From Nocardioides sp. CFH 31398 (GTDB lineage: Bacteria > Actinomycetota > Actinomycetes > Propionibacteriales > Nocardioidaceae): a DNA stretch of 64,000 nt. How positions within the stretch are numbered: position 1 is the first letter of the stretch; each line of letters begins with the position of its first letter. The notes under the pieces are model-generated. The model did not search any database. It was given only the letters and a program-made list of their open reading frames with translations, and was not told the DNA's origin. The stretch lies in contig NZ_JAKUHT010000006.1 of assembly GCF_022436705.1 (NCBI RefSeq), positions 62,001-126,000 on the forward strand, written 5' to 3'. Of the stretch, positions 9,214-18,209 are shown piece after piece. Made by a program: the position numbers and the translations under genes.

Positions 9214-10527
9214 CTAGAGGCCCGACGCCGAGCGCCGGCGGCGCGAGACCGCGTCGACGCCCGCGGCGACGAGCAGCACGATGCCCGTGACCAGGAAGTT
9301 GATGTAGGCGGACTGGTTCAGCAGGCCGAGGCCGTTCGCGATCGTGGCGATCACGGTGCCGCCCAGGATGGCGTCCAGCGCCCGGCCGCGACCACCGAAG
9401 AGGCTGGTGCCGCCGATGACGGCCGCACCCACGGCGTACAGCAGCGTGTTGCCGCCACCGGCGGCGGTCGAGACGCCACCGGTGTAGGACGACTGCACGA
9501 TGCCGCTGACGGCCGCCAGGGTGGAGCAGATGATGAACGCCGCCACCTGCATGCGGGCGACGTTGATGCCGGCGCGGCGGGCGGCCTCGGCGTTGCCGCC
9601 GACGGCGTACAGGTGGCGGCCGAACGTGGTGCGGTCGAGCACGAAGGTGCACACCAGCAGCAGCACGACGACGAGCGGCAGCACGTAGGGGATGCCGGCG
9701 ATGGGGAAGAACGGGTTGAGGCTGCGGTTGATGCTGAGCAGCCCGGTGATGCCGAGGACGATCACGGCGACCACGACGACGCGCAGGATCACCAGGCTCA
9801 GCGGGTGGTGCTGGAGCTTGTTGGCGACCTGGGTGCGGTACCGGAGGAAGGAGCCGGCCGCGAAGGCCACCACGAGGACGACGGCCGCGGCCCACCCCAG
9901 CGGCACCGGGACGTTGGAGATGGTCAGGCCGCGCAGGACCGGGTCCTCGACGCCGACCGAGCCGCCCTGGCCGATCGCGAAGAGGATCACGCCCTGCAGG
10001 CCGAGGAAGAACGCCAGGGTGACCACGAACGAGGGGATGCCCAGGTTCGCGACCAGCAGGCCGATCAGCAGCCCGATGACGGCGCCGACGAGCAGACCGG
10101 CCAGCACGGCGACGAACCAGGGGAGGCCCCGGTCGGCGATGGCGAGGGCCGTCATGGCCGCCGACAGGCCGCCGGCGACGCCCGCCGACAGGTCGATCTG
10201 CCCGAGCAGCAGCACGAAGACGAGGCCCATCGCGAGCAGGCAGATGGGGCCGGCCTGCACGACCAGGTTCGCCATGTTGAGCAGGGAGAAGAACTGGTCG
10301 GAGGCGAGGCCGAAGACGACCATGAGGACCGCCAGGCCCAGGATCGCGGGCAGGGAGCCCATGTCGCCGCCGCGGACGCGGGCGACGTAGCCCCGCAGGC
10401 TCTCCATCAGGGTGGAGGCCTGGGTGCTGTCGTGGGCGAAGTCGGTGTCGGCGAGGGAGGCGCCCTTGGCGGGGGAGTCCTTGCCGCCCTTGTCGGTGGA
10501 CGGCGTCCCGGTGGTGCTGGTGCTCAT
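9214..10527 (-). CDS. Sugar ABC transporter permease (XylH/RbsC type)
   Basis: 437-residue BPD_transp_2 permease. A hydrophilic N-terminus of about 60 residues rich in Ser/Thr/Lys precedes roughly 10-12 membrane segments. ICLLAMGLVFVLLLGQIDLSAG is the family hallmark near the coupling region, and AVGGNAEAARRAGINV is the conserved cytoplasmic loop contacting the ATPase. It forms the membrane channel with the ATPase and binding protein encoded just upstream in the same operon. Xylose specificity is inferred from the adjacent xylAB genes; ribose or other aldoses cannot be excluded. Confidence 0.88.
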   Translation of the reverse strand: MSTSTTGTPSTDKGGKDSPAKGASLADTDFAHDSTQASTLMESLRGYVARVRGGDMGSLPAILGLAVLMVVFGLASDQFFSLLNMANLVVQAGPICLLAMGLVFVLLLGQIDLSAGVAGGLSAAMTALAIADRGLPWFVAVLAGLLVGAVIGLLIGLLVANLGIPSFVVTLAFFLGLQGVILFAIGQGGSVGVEDPVLRGLTISNVPVPLGWAAAVVLVVAFAAGSFLRYRTQVANKLQHHPLSLVILRVVVVAVIVLGITGLLSINRSLNPFFPIAGIPYVLPLVVVLLLVCTFVLDRTTFGRHLYAVGGNAEAARRAGINVARMQVAAFIICSTLAAVSGIVQSSYTGGVSTAAGGGNTLLYAVGAAVIGGTSLFGGRGRALDAILGGTVIATIANGLGLLNQSAYINFLVTGIVLLVAAGVDAVSRRRRSASGL

Positions 10528-10564
10528 TGGTGGTCCTCGAGATCTGCGTGTGCGGGGCGGGGGC

Positions 10565-11344
10565 TCAGACGGTGGCGGTGGCGGGGTTCTCGGCGATCCC
10601 GAGCGAGCCGCTGCGGCCCGCGGTGATCAGCTCGACGACCTGGCTGTGGTTCAGCTCCGAGGTCGGGACGTCGGCCGCCACGCGACCGAGGTAGAGCGCC
10701 GTGATCCGGTCCGCGACCTCGAAGACGTCGACCATGTTGTGCGAGATGAGGACGACGCCGAGGCCGCGGTCGGCGAGCCGGCGCACGAGGTCGAGCACCT
10801 GGCGGGTCTGGGCGACGCCGAGCGCGGCGGTGGGCTCGTCGAGGAGGACGATGCGCGAGTTCCACAGCACCGCCTTCGCGATCGCCACGGTCTGGCGCTG
10901 GCCGCCGGACAGGCTGGCCACGGACTGGCGGACGGACTTCACGGTCCGCACCGACAGCGAGGCGAGCGTCTCGCGGGCGCGGGACTCCATCGAGGTCTCG
11001 TCGAGCACGACGCCCTTGCGGGACTCGCGGCCGAGGAACATGTTCTGGACGATGTCGAGGTTGTCGCACAGCGCGAGGTCCTGGTAGACGACCTCGACGC
11101 CCATCGCCGCGACGTCGCGCGGCCCGGTCACCTCGACCGGCTTGCCCTCGAAGAGGTAGTCCCCGTCGTCGCGGCCGTAGATGCCCGCGATGACCTTCAC
11201 CAGCGTCGACTTGCCGGCGCCGTTGTCGCCGACGAGCGCGGTGACCTGGCCCGGGTAGACGGAGAAGTCGACGTCGTGCAGGACGCGGACGTTGCCGAAG
11301 CTCTTGTTGACCGAGCGCAGCTGGAGCAGGGGGGCGGTGGACAT
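10565..11344 (-). CDS. Sugar ABC transporter ATPase, single nucleotide-binding domain
   Basis: 259-residue ATPase with one ABC domain: Walker A GDNGAGKST (residues 39-47), signature LSGGQRQ, Walker B IVLLDEPTAALG and H-loop LISHN. Classical XylG and RbsA carry two fused domains; this is the single-domain form (FrcA-like) that works as a homodimer. ATG 11344 is preceded by GGAGG; an in-frame upstream start at 11398 would run into the hairpin region. The gene lies 37 bases ahead of the permease and about 100 bases after the binding-protein gene. Confidence 0.88.
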   Translation of the reverse strand: MSTAPLLQLRSVNKSFGNVRVLHDVDFSVYPGQVTALVGDNGAGKSTLVKVIAGIYGRDDGDYLFEGKPVEVTGPRDVAAMGVEVVYQDLALCDNLDIVQNMFLGRESRKGVVLDETSMESRARETLASLSVRTVKSVRQSVASLSGGQRQTVAIAKAVLWNSRIVLLDEPTAALGVAQTRQVLDLVRRLADRGLGVVLISHNMVDVFEVADRITALYLGRVAADVPTSELNHSQVVELITAGRSGSLGIAENPATATV

Positions 11345-11383
11345 GGTTCCTCCGAGGATCGGGTCGAGCGGGACGTGCTGGTG

Positions 11384-11424
11384 GGACGCGGCCCCCACGG
11401 GGCTGGACCGAGGGGGCCGCGTCC
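11384..11424 (-). terminator. Intercistronic stem-loop between binding-protein and ATPase genes
   Basis: Perfect 13-bp arms, 11384-11396 and 11412-11424, around a 15-base loop. It lies between the stop of the binding protein (11447) and the ATPase start (11344). Such structures commonly protect the upstream mRNA or stop most polymerases, so that the binding protein exceeds the membrane components. That role is inferred. Confidence 0.65.
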
Positions 11425-11446
11425 GGTCAGGTGGTGCGGGGGCCGG

Positions 11447-12538
11447 TCAGGAGATGCCGGCGTCCTCGCACATGGCCTCGTAGCGGCCGGTGCACACGTC
11501 CTCGACGGTCTGGCCGCCGTCGTCGAACACGACGTCCAGGTTGTCGGCCGTGATCGACTCGGGCTCGAGCAGCACCGAGGGGACCTGGCGGTCGCCGTCG
11601 ACGTCCTCGGTCTCGCCGGTGGTCTCCGGCTCCTCGCCGTTCACCAGCGCGATGGCGGTGTCGGCCAGCGCCGCGGCCTCCTGCTTGGCGGACTTGTAGA
11701 CCGTCATGCACTGGTCGCCGGCGAGGATGGCCTGCAGGCCCTCGACGGTCGCGTCCTGCCCGGTGACGGGCACCTCGCCGTTGCGGCCGTTGCGCTCCAG
11801 GATGGAGATCGCGGCGCCCGCGAGGCCGTCGTTGGCGGCGTAGACGCCGTCGACCTCACCGCCGGCCTGCGTGTAGAGCTGGTCGAAGATGGTGACGGCC
11901 TCGTCCGGGTCCCAGTCCGGCACGGCCTGCTCGCCGACGTTCTCGTAGCCCGACACCTCGTCGAGGACGCTGTGGGCGCCCTCGGAGAACAGGGTGGCGT
12001 TGTTGTCGGTGGGCGAGCCGTTCAGGTAGACGAGGTTCGCGTCCTCGTCGCCGAGGCAGTCCGCCAGGCCCTGGCCCTGCAGCTCGCCGACGACGGTGTT
12101 GTCGAAGCTGACGTAGTAGCCGGCCGAGCCGCCCAGGGTGAGGCGGTCGTAGTCGATGGTCTGCACGCCCTGCGACGCGGCGCGCTCCTGGATGGCGGCG
12201 CCGGAGTCGGAGTCGAGGTTGACGATCGCGAGGACGGTCGCGCCGCCCGAGATCATGCTGTCGGCGATCGTCGCCATCCGGTCCGCGCTGCCCTCGGCGT
12301 TCTGGATGTCGTAGTCGACGCCGGCCTCGTCGAAGGCGGCCTCGAGGGCCGGGCGGTCCGCGCTCTCCCAACGCACCGAGGACTCGGTGTCGGGCAGGAT
12401 CACGCCGATCGAGCCCTGGGGGGCCTCGTCGCCGCCACCGCTGCCGCCGGACCCCGAGTCCGAGTCACCACCACAGGCGCCGAGGGTCATGGTCAGACCG
12501 ACCACGGCCGCCAGGGCCACACCACGCTTCAGCTTCAC
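11447..12538 (-). CDS. Sugar-binding lipoprotein of the ABC transporter (XylF-like)
   Basis: 363-residue periplasmic-binding-protein fold, exported and lipid-anchored. The signal peptide ends in the lipobox LGAC, followed by a Gly/Ser-rich tether. The mature part has IGVILPDTESSVRWESADRP, DSMISGGATVLAIVNLD and AANDGLAGAAI, as in XylF and related pentose-binding proteins. GTG 12538 is preceded by AAGGCGG at 8 bases and gives a normal signal peptide; TTG 12544 is also in frame. It is the first gene of the operon and probably the most highly expressed. Confidence 0.88.
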   Translation of the reverse strand: MKLKRGVALAAVVGLTMTLGACGGDSDSGSGGSGGGDEAPQGSIGVILPDTESSVRWESADRPALEAAFDEAGVDYDIQNAEGSADRMATIADSMISGGATVLAIVNLDSDSGAAIQERAASQGVQTIDYDRLTLGGSAGYYVSFDNTVVGELQGQGLADCLGDEDANLVYLNGSPTDNNATLFSEGAHSVLDEVSGYENVGEQAVPDWDPDEAVTIFDQLYTQAGGEVDGVYAANDGLAGAAISILERNGRNGEVPVTGQDATVEGLQAILAGDQCMTVYKSAKQEAAALADTAIALVNGEEPETTGETEDVDGDRQVPSVLLEPESITADNLDVVFDDGGQTVEDVCTGRYEAMCEDAGIS

Positions 12539-12598
12539 GAGCAACCGCCTTGTCTTCGGGGTTCGGCGTCCGGCCCCTCGTGAGCCGGATCACCATTT

Positions 12599-12634
12599 GT
12601 TGTCCGCGACAACGTAAAGGCGTGGCGTCCGTCA
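12599..12634 (-). promoter_or_regulatory. Promoter and ROK-type operator of the sugar ABC operon
   Basis: GTTGTC (12599-12604), CGC, GACAAC (12608-12613) is a perfect inverted repeat flanked by A/T-rich bases, resembling known ROK operators. On the minus strand TACGTT (12616-12611) fits a -10, with TAGACG 18 bases upstream as a weak -35. The operator overlaps the -10 and predicted +1 near 12604. Further upstream, AACGAC-gaat-GTCGTT at 12710-12725 is another dyad of unknown role. The rest of 12539-12837 shows no gene. Confidence 0.6.
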
Positions 12635-12792
12635 CGTCTAGGGGGTCTCATCATCAAGATTTCCGCAGGACAGGCTGTGCGGGCGGCCCTGCCGAGGTCA
12701 CGAAACGGCAACGACGAATGTCGTTCCGAACAACAAAACCGTGGCTGATCTGGGCGTTCGTGCGGGCGGCCGGGTGTGACGGACGCCCGGGT

Positions 12793-12840
12793 TACCGAGG
12801 GGTAGGCAGTGTGCGACCGTTCACATACCCTCGGTACATG
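12793..12840 (+). promoter_or_regulatory. Leaderless promoter with paired TACC/GGTA dyads
   Basis: TACCCT (12826-12831) is a -10 whose predicted +1 is 12838, the ATG itself. TACCGAGGG (12793-12801) and CCCTCGGTA (12828-12836) are perfect inverted arms. Each is also a small dyad: TACC-gagg-GGTA (12793-12804) and TACC-ctc-GGTA (12826-12836). The downstream one covers the -10 and start, suggesting control by a dimeric regulator binding both sites. Confidence 0.55.
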
Positions 12841-14454
12841 AACGCTCCCGAGCCGTCCGGGCCCGCCGACCTCCAGGGCCTGCGGGACCCCGAGCACGAC
12901 CCCCGCGCCTCCTACGCCCTCGAGCCCGAGTACGTCGCCGGGCTGGCCGGGCGGCTGCGGGCGACGTCCGGCGAGACCCGGGCCCTCGAGTCGCCGCTCG
13001 CCGGTCAGCCGCTGGCGCACCTGGCGGTGTCGCAGACGTCCGACGTCGACGAGGCCTTCGCCCGGGCCCGCCGCGCCCAGGAGGCCTGGTCCCGCACGTC
13101 GGTGACGGAGCGCAGCGCCGCGCTGCACCGCCTGCACGACCTGATCCTCGACCGCCAGGACGAGATCATCGACCTCATCGTCTGGGAGTCCGGCAAGGCC
13201 CGCAAGGACGCCTTCGACGAGCCGCTCCACGTCGCGATGACGGCCCGGTACTACTCGCGGAAGCTGCCCGGCCTCGTCGCGCCGCGACGCGCGGCCGGCG
13301 CCATCCCGGCGCTGACCCGCGTCGACCTCGCCCGGATCCCCAAGGGCGTCGTCGGGATCATCTCGCCCTGGAACTACCCGTTCACCATGGCGCTGTCCGA
13401 CGGCATCGCCGCCCTCGCCGCCGGCAACGCGGTCGTCGCGAAGCCGGACGGCCAGACGATGCTCACGGCGCTGTACGGCGCCCGCCTGCTGGAGGAGGCC
13501 GGCTTCCCGGCCGACCTGTGGCAGGTCGTCCACGGCCCGGGCTCGCAGATCGGGCCCGCGATCATCGACCGTGCCGACTACGTCTGCTTCACCGGCTCGA
13601 CCGCCACCGGCCGCGACGTCGCCCGTCGGTGCGCGGACCGCCTCATCGGCTGCTCGCTCGAGCTCGGGGGCAAGAACCCCCTGCTCGTGCTGCGCGACGC
13701 CGACCTCGAGCGCGCCGCGGAGGGCGCCGTGCGCGCCAGCTTCTCCAACGCCGGCCAGCTGTGCGTCTCGATGGAGCGGATGTACGTCGCCGACCAGGTC
13801 TACGACCGCTTCGTCGAGCGGTTCGTGGCCCGGACCCAGGCCCTCACCGTCGGCGCCAGCCTCGACTGGGGCAACGACATGGGCTCCCTCATCTCCGCCG
13901 CCCAGCTGGAGACCGTCGTGCGCCACGTCGACGACGCCGTCGCCAAGGGCGCCCGGGTGCTCACCGGCGGCCGGGCGCGCCCCGACCTCGGCCCGTACGT
14001 CTACGAGCCGACGATCCTCGAGGGCGTCACGCCCGACATGACCTGCTTCGCCGACGAGACCTTCGGCCCCGTGATCGCCCTCTACCGGTTCTCCGACGAG
14101 GCCGACGCCGTCGCCCGCGCCAACGCCGGCGACTACGGCCTCAACGCCTCGATCTACAGCCGCGACGTCCGTCGCGCCCGGGCCCTGGCCGGGCAGATCC
14201 GCTGCGGCACGGTCAATGTCAACGAGGCGTTCGCGGCCACCTTCGCCTCCATCGACGCGCCCATGGGCGGCATGCGCACGTCGGGCCTCGGCCGCCGCCA
14301 GGGCGCGGAGGGCCTGCACCGGTTCACCGAGACCCAATCGGTGGCGACGCAGCGGCTCCTGCGCTTCGGCCCGTCGTACGGGATGTCGGACCGGGCCTAC
14401 GCCCGCATGATGACCGCCAGCCTGCGCGTCCTCGACAAGCTGGGCCGCGCGTGA
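12838..14454 (+). CDS. NAD(P)-dependent succinic semialdehyde dehydrogenase-type ALDH
   Basis: 538-residue aldehyde dehydrogenase. Visible are ISPWNYPF (cofactor-domain entry), FTGSTATGR (nucleotide loop), the general-base glutamate in LELGGKN and the catalytic cysteine in NAGQLCVSMERM. It resembles the actinobacterial GabD2/SSADH subgroup, but the substrate is not proven. The end (ARMMTASLRVLDKLGRA) extends beyond the usual family length. It overlaps the GMC oxidoreductase by GTGA, so an alcohol-oxidising and an aldehyde-oxidising enzyme share a transcript. The start is fixed by the leaderless promoter described separately. Confidence 0.85.
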   Translation: MNAPEPSGPADLQGLRDPEHDPRASYALEPEYVAGLAGRLRATSGETRALESPLAGQPLAHLAVSQTSDVDEAFARARRAQEAWSRTSVTERSAALHRLHDLILDRQDEIIDLIVWESGKARKDAFDEPLHVAMTARYYSRKLPGLVAPRRAAGAIPALTRVDLARIPKGVVGIISPWNYPFTMALSDGIAALAAGNAVVAKPDGQTMLTALYGARLLEEAGFPADLWQVVHGPGSQIGPAIIDRADYVCFTGSTATGRDVARRCADRLIGCSLELGGKNPLLVLRDADLERAAEGAVRASFSNAGQLCVSMERMYVADQVYDRFVERFVARTQALTVGASLDWGNDMGSLISAAQLETVVRHVDDAVAKGARVLTGGRARPDLGPYVYEPTILEGVTPDMTCFADETFGPVIALYRFSDEADAVARANAGDYGLNASIYSRDVRRARALAGQIRCGTVNVNEAFAATFASIDAPMGGMRTSGLGRRQGAEGLHRFTETQSVATQRLLRFGPSYGMSDRAYARMMTASLRVLDKLGRA

Positions 14455-16244
14455 GCGCCCCGGCGGACCAGGAGTTCGACTACGAAGTCCTCGTCGTCGG
14501 GTCCGGCTTCGGCGGGTCGGTCAGCGCCCTGCGGCTGAGCGAGAAGGGCTACTCCGTCGCGGTGCTCGAGGCCGGTGCGCGCTTCGCCGACGCCGACTTC
14601 GCCTCGACCTCCTTCGACGCCAAGCGGTTCCTCTTCGCGCCGGCCGCCGGCTGCTACGGCGTCCAGCGGATCGACGTGGTGAAGGACTGCGTCATCCTGG
14701 CGGGCGCCGGCGTCGGGGGCGGGTCGCTGAACTACGCGAACACGCTCTACGAGCCGCCGGACGCGTTCTACCGCGACCGGGCCTGGTCGCACATCACCGA
14801 CTGGAAGGCCGAGCTCGCGCCGTACTACGACCAGGCGAAGCGGATGCTCGGCGTGGTCACCAACCCGACCCACACGCCGTCCGACGAGGTCATGCGGTCC
14901 GTCGCGGCGGAGATGGGGGTCGAGCACACCTTCCGCTCGACCCCGGTCGGGGTGTTCTTCGGGCCCGAGGGCACCGCGCCGGGCGAGACCGTCGCCGACC
15001 CGTTCTTCGGGGGTGCCGGCCCGGACCGCCAGGCCTGCAAGGAGTGCGGCGAGTGCATGACCGGCTGCCGCCACGGCGCCAAGAACACGCTGGTCAAGAA
15101 CTACCTGCACCTCGCCGAGAACCTCGGCGCCGTCGTCCACCCCCTCACGACCGTCACCCGGATCCGGCCGCTCGACGGCGGTGGCTACGAGGTCATCGCC
15201 CGGTGGACGAAGGCCAAGCTGTCGCGCCGCCGAGCGGTCCGCACGTTCCGGGCTCGGCAGGTCGTGCTCTCCGCGGCCGCGCTCGGGACGCAGAAGCTGC
15301 TGCACCGCCTCAAGGCGGACGGCGACCTGCCGCGCGTCTCCGACCAGCTCGGCGTGCTGACCCGGACGAACTCCGAGGCCATCCTGGGCGCCATCGCGCC
15401 GAGGTCGACCACCGACTTCACCCACGGCGTCGCCATCACCTCCTCGTTCCACCCGGACGACGACACCCACGTCGAGCCGTGCCGCTACGGTCGCGGCTCG
15501 AACGCGATGGCGCTGCTGCAGACCGTCCTGACCGACGGCGACGGCCCCGGCAAGCGCTGGCGGACGTGGATGGTCGAGCTGGTCAAGCAGCGCCGGCACC
15601 TGCTCGGCATGTACGACGTCAAGCACTGGTCGGAGCGCACCGTCATCGCGCTGGTGATGCAGACGCTGGACAACTCGATCACCACCTCGGGACGCCGGAC
15701 GCCGTTCGGCTACCGGCTCACCTCCCGCCAGGGCCACGGCGCGCCGAACCCGACGTACATCCCGGTGGCGAACGACGTGGTGCGGCGCATGGCCCAGCGC
15801 ATCGGCGGCTTCGCCGGCGGCTCGATCGGCGAGCCGTTCGACAAGCCCATGACCGCCCACTTCATCGGCGGCTGCACCATCGGCGACACCCCCGAGACCG
15901 GCGTCGTCGACCCCTACCAGCGGGTGTTCGGCCACGAGGGCCTGCACGTCGTGGACGGGTCGACCATCTCCGCGAACCTCGGCGTGAACCCGTCGCTGAC
16001 GATCACGGCCCAGGCCGAGCGGGCCATGGCGCTGTGGCCGAACAAGGGCGACGCCGACGCCCGGCCGCCGCTCGGCGCGTCGTACGAGCGGGTGGCGCCG
16101 GTGGCCCCCCGATCGCCGGCCGTGCCCGAGGCCGCCCCGGGGGCCCTGCGCCTGCCGGTGGTGGCGGTGCGCCAGGGCGCCGAGGCGAGGATCGGCCAGG
16201 GGCCCGGCCGTAACCAGGCCCCCGAGGCCTCGTTGAGCCAGTAG
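14451..16244 (+). CDS. GMC-family oxidoreductase, ChoD (cholesterol oxidase-like) type
   Basis: 597-residue flavoprotein. VVGSGFGGSVSALRLSEKG is the N-terminal FAD site, GAGVGGGSLNYAN the second flavin segment, and HFIGGCTIGD with NPSLTITAQAERA the C-terminal GMC region. Residues about 196-206 hold four cysteines spaced C-x2-C-x2-C-x3-C (CKECGECMTGC), seen in mycobacterial ChoD-like proteins. Despite the family name, steroid oxidation is doubtful for many members. The last 45 residues are Pro/Ala-rich. It overlaps the ALDH gene by four bases. Location close to guaB3 and guaA is conserved in Mycobacterium. Confidence 0.85.
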   Translation: MSAPADQEFDYEVLVVGSGFGGSVSALRLSEKGYSVAVLEAGARFADADFASTSFDAKRFLFAPAAGCYGVQRIDVVKDCVILAGAGVGGGSLNYANTLYEPPDAFYRDRAWSHITDWKAELAPYYDQAKRMLGVVTNPTHTPSDEVMRSVAAEMGVEHTFRSTPVGVFFGPEGTAPGETVADPFFGGAGPDRQACKECGECMTGCRHGAKNTLVKNYLHLAENLGAVVHPLTTVTRIRPLDGGGYEVIARWTKAKLSRRRAVRTFRARQVVLSAAALGTQKLLHRLKADGDLPRVSDQLGVLTRTNSEAILGAIAPRSTTDFTHGVAITSSFHPDDDTHVEPCRYGRGSNAMALLQTVLTDGDGPGKRWRTWMVELVKQRRHLLGMYDVKHWSERTVIALVMQTLDNSITTSGRRTPFGYRLTSRQGHGAPNPTYIPVANDVVRRMAQRIGGFAGGSIGEPFDKPMTAHFIGGCTIGDTPETGVVDPYQRVFGHEGLHVVDGSTISANLGVNPSLTITAQAERAMALWPNKGDADARPPLGASYERVAPVAPRSPAVPEAAPGALRLPVVAVRQGAEARIGQGPGRNQAPEASLSQ

Positions 16245-16397
16245 GAGCCGTCGGCGCCGAAGCACCACCCTCCCGGCCGCGGCTCCTCGCCCGGTGGCCC
16301 CGAGCCGCCGGGCAGGCCAGGACCCGGCCATCCTCCCTCCCGGTCGGGTCCTGGCCCCAGGCCCACCCACGCGGCGGTGGGGGACCGGCACGATCGG

Positions 16398-16412
16398 TAG
16401 GGTGCGGACGTG
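16398..16412 (+). promoter_or_regulatory. guaA -10 element, leaderless start
   Basis: TAGGGT (16398-16403) followed by six bases and the GTG of guaA at 16410 places +1 at the start codon. No Shine-Dalgarno sequence precedes the GTG. The remaining part of the gap (16245-16397) shows no credible gene. Confidence 0.6.
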
Positions 16413-17999
16413 CCAGACGAGTCCGTGACCGACGCACGTCCCGAGGCCCACCACGACCTGGTCCTGGTCGTCGACTTCGGAGCCCAGTACGCCCAGCTGA
16501 TCGCCCGGCGGGTCCGCGAGGCGCGGGTGTACTCCGAGATCGTGCCCCACACGATGCCGGTGGAGGACATGCTCGCCCGCTCCCCGAAGGCGATCATCCT
16601 GTCCGGCGGGCCGTCCTCGGTGTACGCCGACGGCGCACCCGGCATGGACGAGACCGTCTTCACGGCCGGCATCCCCGTCTTCGGGATGTGCTACGGCTTC
16701 CAGCTCATGGCGCAGGGCCTGGGCGGCCAGGTGGCCGCGACCGGCGCCCGGGAGTACGGCCGCACCCCGGTGTCGGTGACCGAGCCCGGGACGCTGCTCG
16801 CCGACGTCCCCGCGGAGCACCGCGTGTGGATGTCCCACGGGGACGCCGTCACCGCCGCGCCCGAGGGCTTCTCCGTGCTGGCCTCGACCCCCACGACGCC
16901 GGTCGCCGCCTTCGAGGACCTGACGCGCGGCATGGCCGGCGTGCAGTGGCACCCGGAGGTCATGCACACCGAGCACGGCCAGCAGGTGCTCGAGCACTTC
17001 CTGCACGACATCGCCGGCTGCCGCCAGACCTGGACGATGCTCAACATCGTCGAGGAGCAGGTCGACGCCATCCGCACCCAGGTGGGCGACGGCCGCGCCA
17101 TCTGCGCGCTGTCCGGCGGGGTCGACTCCGCCGTCGCGGCGGCGCTGGTGCAGCGGGCCATCGGCGACCGCCTGACCTGCGTGTACGTCGACCACGGGAT
17201 GATGCGCGCCGGTGAGACCGACCAGGTGCGGCGGGACTTCGAGGAGGTCTTCGACTCCCTCGACGTGGTCGACGCCGCTGACCAGTTCGTCGGCGCCCTC
17301 GCGGGCGTGACCGAGCCCGAGGAGAAGCGCAAGATCATCGGGCGGGAGTTCATCCGCACCTTCGAGGCCGCGCAGGCCCGGGTGTTCTCCGACGCCGAGG
17401 AGGGCGACACCGCCTTCCTGGTCCAGGGCACGCTCTACCCCGACGTCGTCGAGTCCGGCGGTGGCGCCGGCACCTCGACCATCAAGTCCCACCACAACGT
17501 CGGGGGCCTGCCCGACGACCTGACGTTCGCCCTGGTCGAGCCGCTGCGGACGCTCTTCAAGGACGAGGTCCGTGCCGTGGGGGAGCAGCTGGGGCTGCCC
17601 TCCACGATGGTCTGGCGCCAGCCGTTCCCCGGCCCGGGCCTGGGCATCCGCATCATCGGCGAGGTCACCCACTCCCGCCTCGACCTGCTGCGCTCGGCCG
17701 ACCTCATCGCACGCGAGGAGCTCACCCGCGCGGGCCTGGACCGCGACGTGTGGCAGATGCCCGTGGTGCTGCTGGCCGACGTCCACTCGGTCGGCGTGCA
17801 GGGTGACGGCCGGACCTACGGCCACCCCGTCGTCCTGCGCCCCGTGACCTCCGACGACGCGATGACGGCGGACTGGGCGCGGCTGCCGTTCGAGCTGCTC
17901 GAGCGCATCTCCACGCGCATCACCAACGAGGTCCCCGACGTCAACCGGGTCGTGCTCGACGTGACGAGCAAGCCGCCGGGCACCATCGAGTGGGAGTGA
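16410..17999 (+). CDS. guaA: GMP synthase (glutamine-hydrolysing)
   Basis: 529 residues, the normal length. The N-terminal class I glutamine amidotransferase has [16 protein letters not shown], nucleophile Cys in [11 protein letters not shown], and His/Glu in QWHPEV. The ATP-pyrophosphatase domain has the PP-loop [13 protein letters not shown], and the dimerisation domain ends in the invariant KPPGTIEWE. It converts XMP to GMP with ATP and glutamine, completing the guanine branch to which guaB3 is related. Transcribed alone from the leaderless promoter just upstream. Confidence 0.98.
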   Translation: MPDESVTDARPEAHHDLVLVVDFGAQYAQLIARRVREARVYSEIVPHTMPVEDMLARSPKAIILSGGPSSVYADGAPGMDETVFTAGIPVFGMCYGFQLMAQGLGGQVAATGAREYGRTPVSVTEPGTLLADVPAEHRVWMSHGDAVTAAPEGFSVLASTPTTPVAAFEDLTRGMAGVQWHPEVMHTEHGQQVLEHFLHDIAGCRQTWTMLNIVEEQVDAIRTQVGDGRAICALSGGVDSAVAAALVQRAIGDRLTCVYVDHGMMRAGETDQVRRDFEEVFDSLDVVDAADQFVGALAGVTEPEEKRKIIGREFIRTFEAAQARVFSDAEEGDTAFLVQGTLYPDVVESGGGAGTSTIKSHHNVGGLPDDLTFALVEPLRTLFKDEVRAVGEQLGLPSTMVWRQPFPGPGLGIRIIGEVTHSRLDLLRSADLIAREELTRAGLDRDVWQMPVVLLADVHSVGVQGDGRTYGHPVVLRPVTSDDAMTADWARLPFELLERISTRITNEVPDVNRVVLDVTSKPPGTIEWE

Positions 18000-18026
18000 C
18001 CGCCCCCCGGCGCGGCCGCCGGGCCT

Positions 18027-18209
18027 GTGGAGGAGCGACGACGCCCGCGCGCTGATCGGGGCAGGCTCCTGGCCACGAGCCGCGACCACGGCTGGGCGCG
18101 GGCCCCGGTGGGGGCCTGCCGCCGCGCGGGCGTGCCGACGGAGGTGGTGCACCTGGCCACGGACACCGACCTGCGGCCGCTGCCCCTCGAGGTCCTCGGG
18201 GCCGCCTGA
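18027..18209 (+). CDS. Short open frame, possible gene remnant
   Basis: A 60-codon frame starting GTG between guaA and the next lipoprotein gene. Its second half (about residues 31-60, VPTEVVHLATDTDLRPLPLEV) uses strongly G/C-ending codons like real genes here, while the first part does not, and the reading frame there is broken by stops. This looks like the C-terminal stub of a decayed enzyme gene. No family was recognised. It could also be non-coding. Confidence 0.2.
   Translation: MEERRRPRADRGRLLATSRDHGWARAPVGACRRAGVPTEVVHLATDTDLRPLPLEVLGAA

Noticed and set aside
16195..16440. Minus-strand frame between the GMC gene and guaA reading GWCFGADGSYWLNEASG.
   Set aside because: Superficially protein-like, but it extends antisense through the end of the GMC gene and the beginning of guaA, has no convincing start, and is otherwise Gly/Pro/Arg low complexity.
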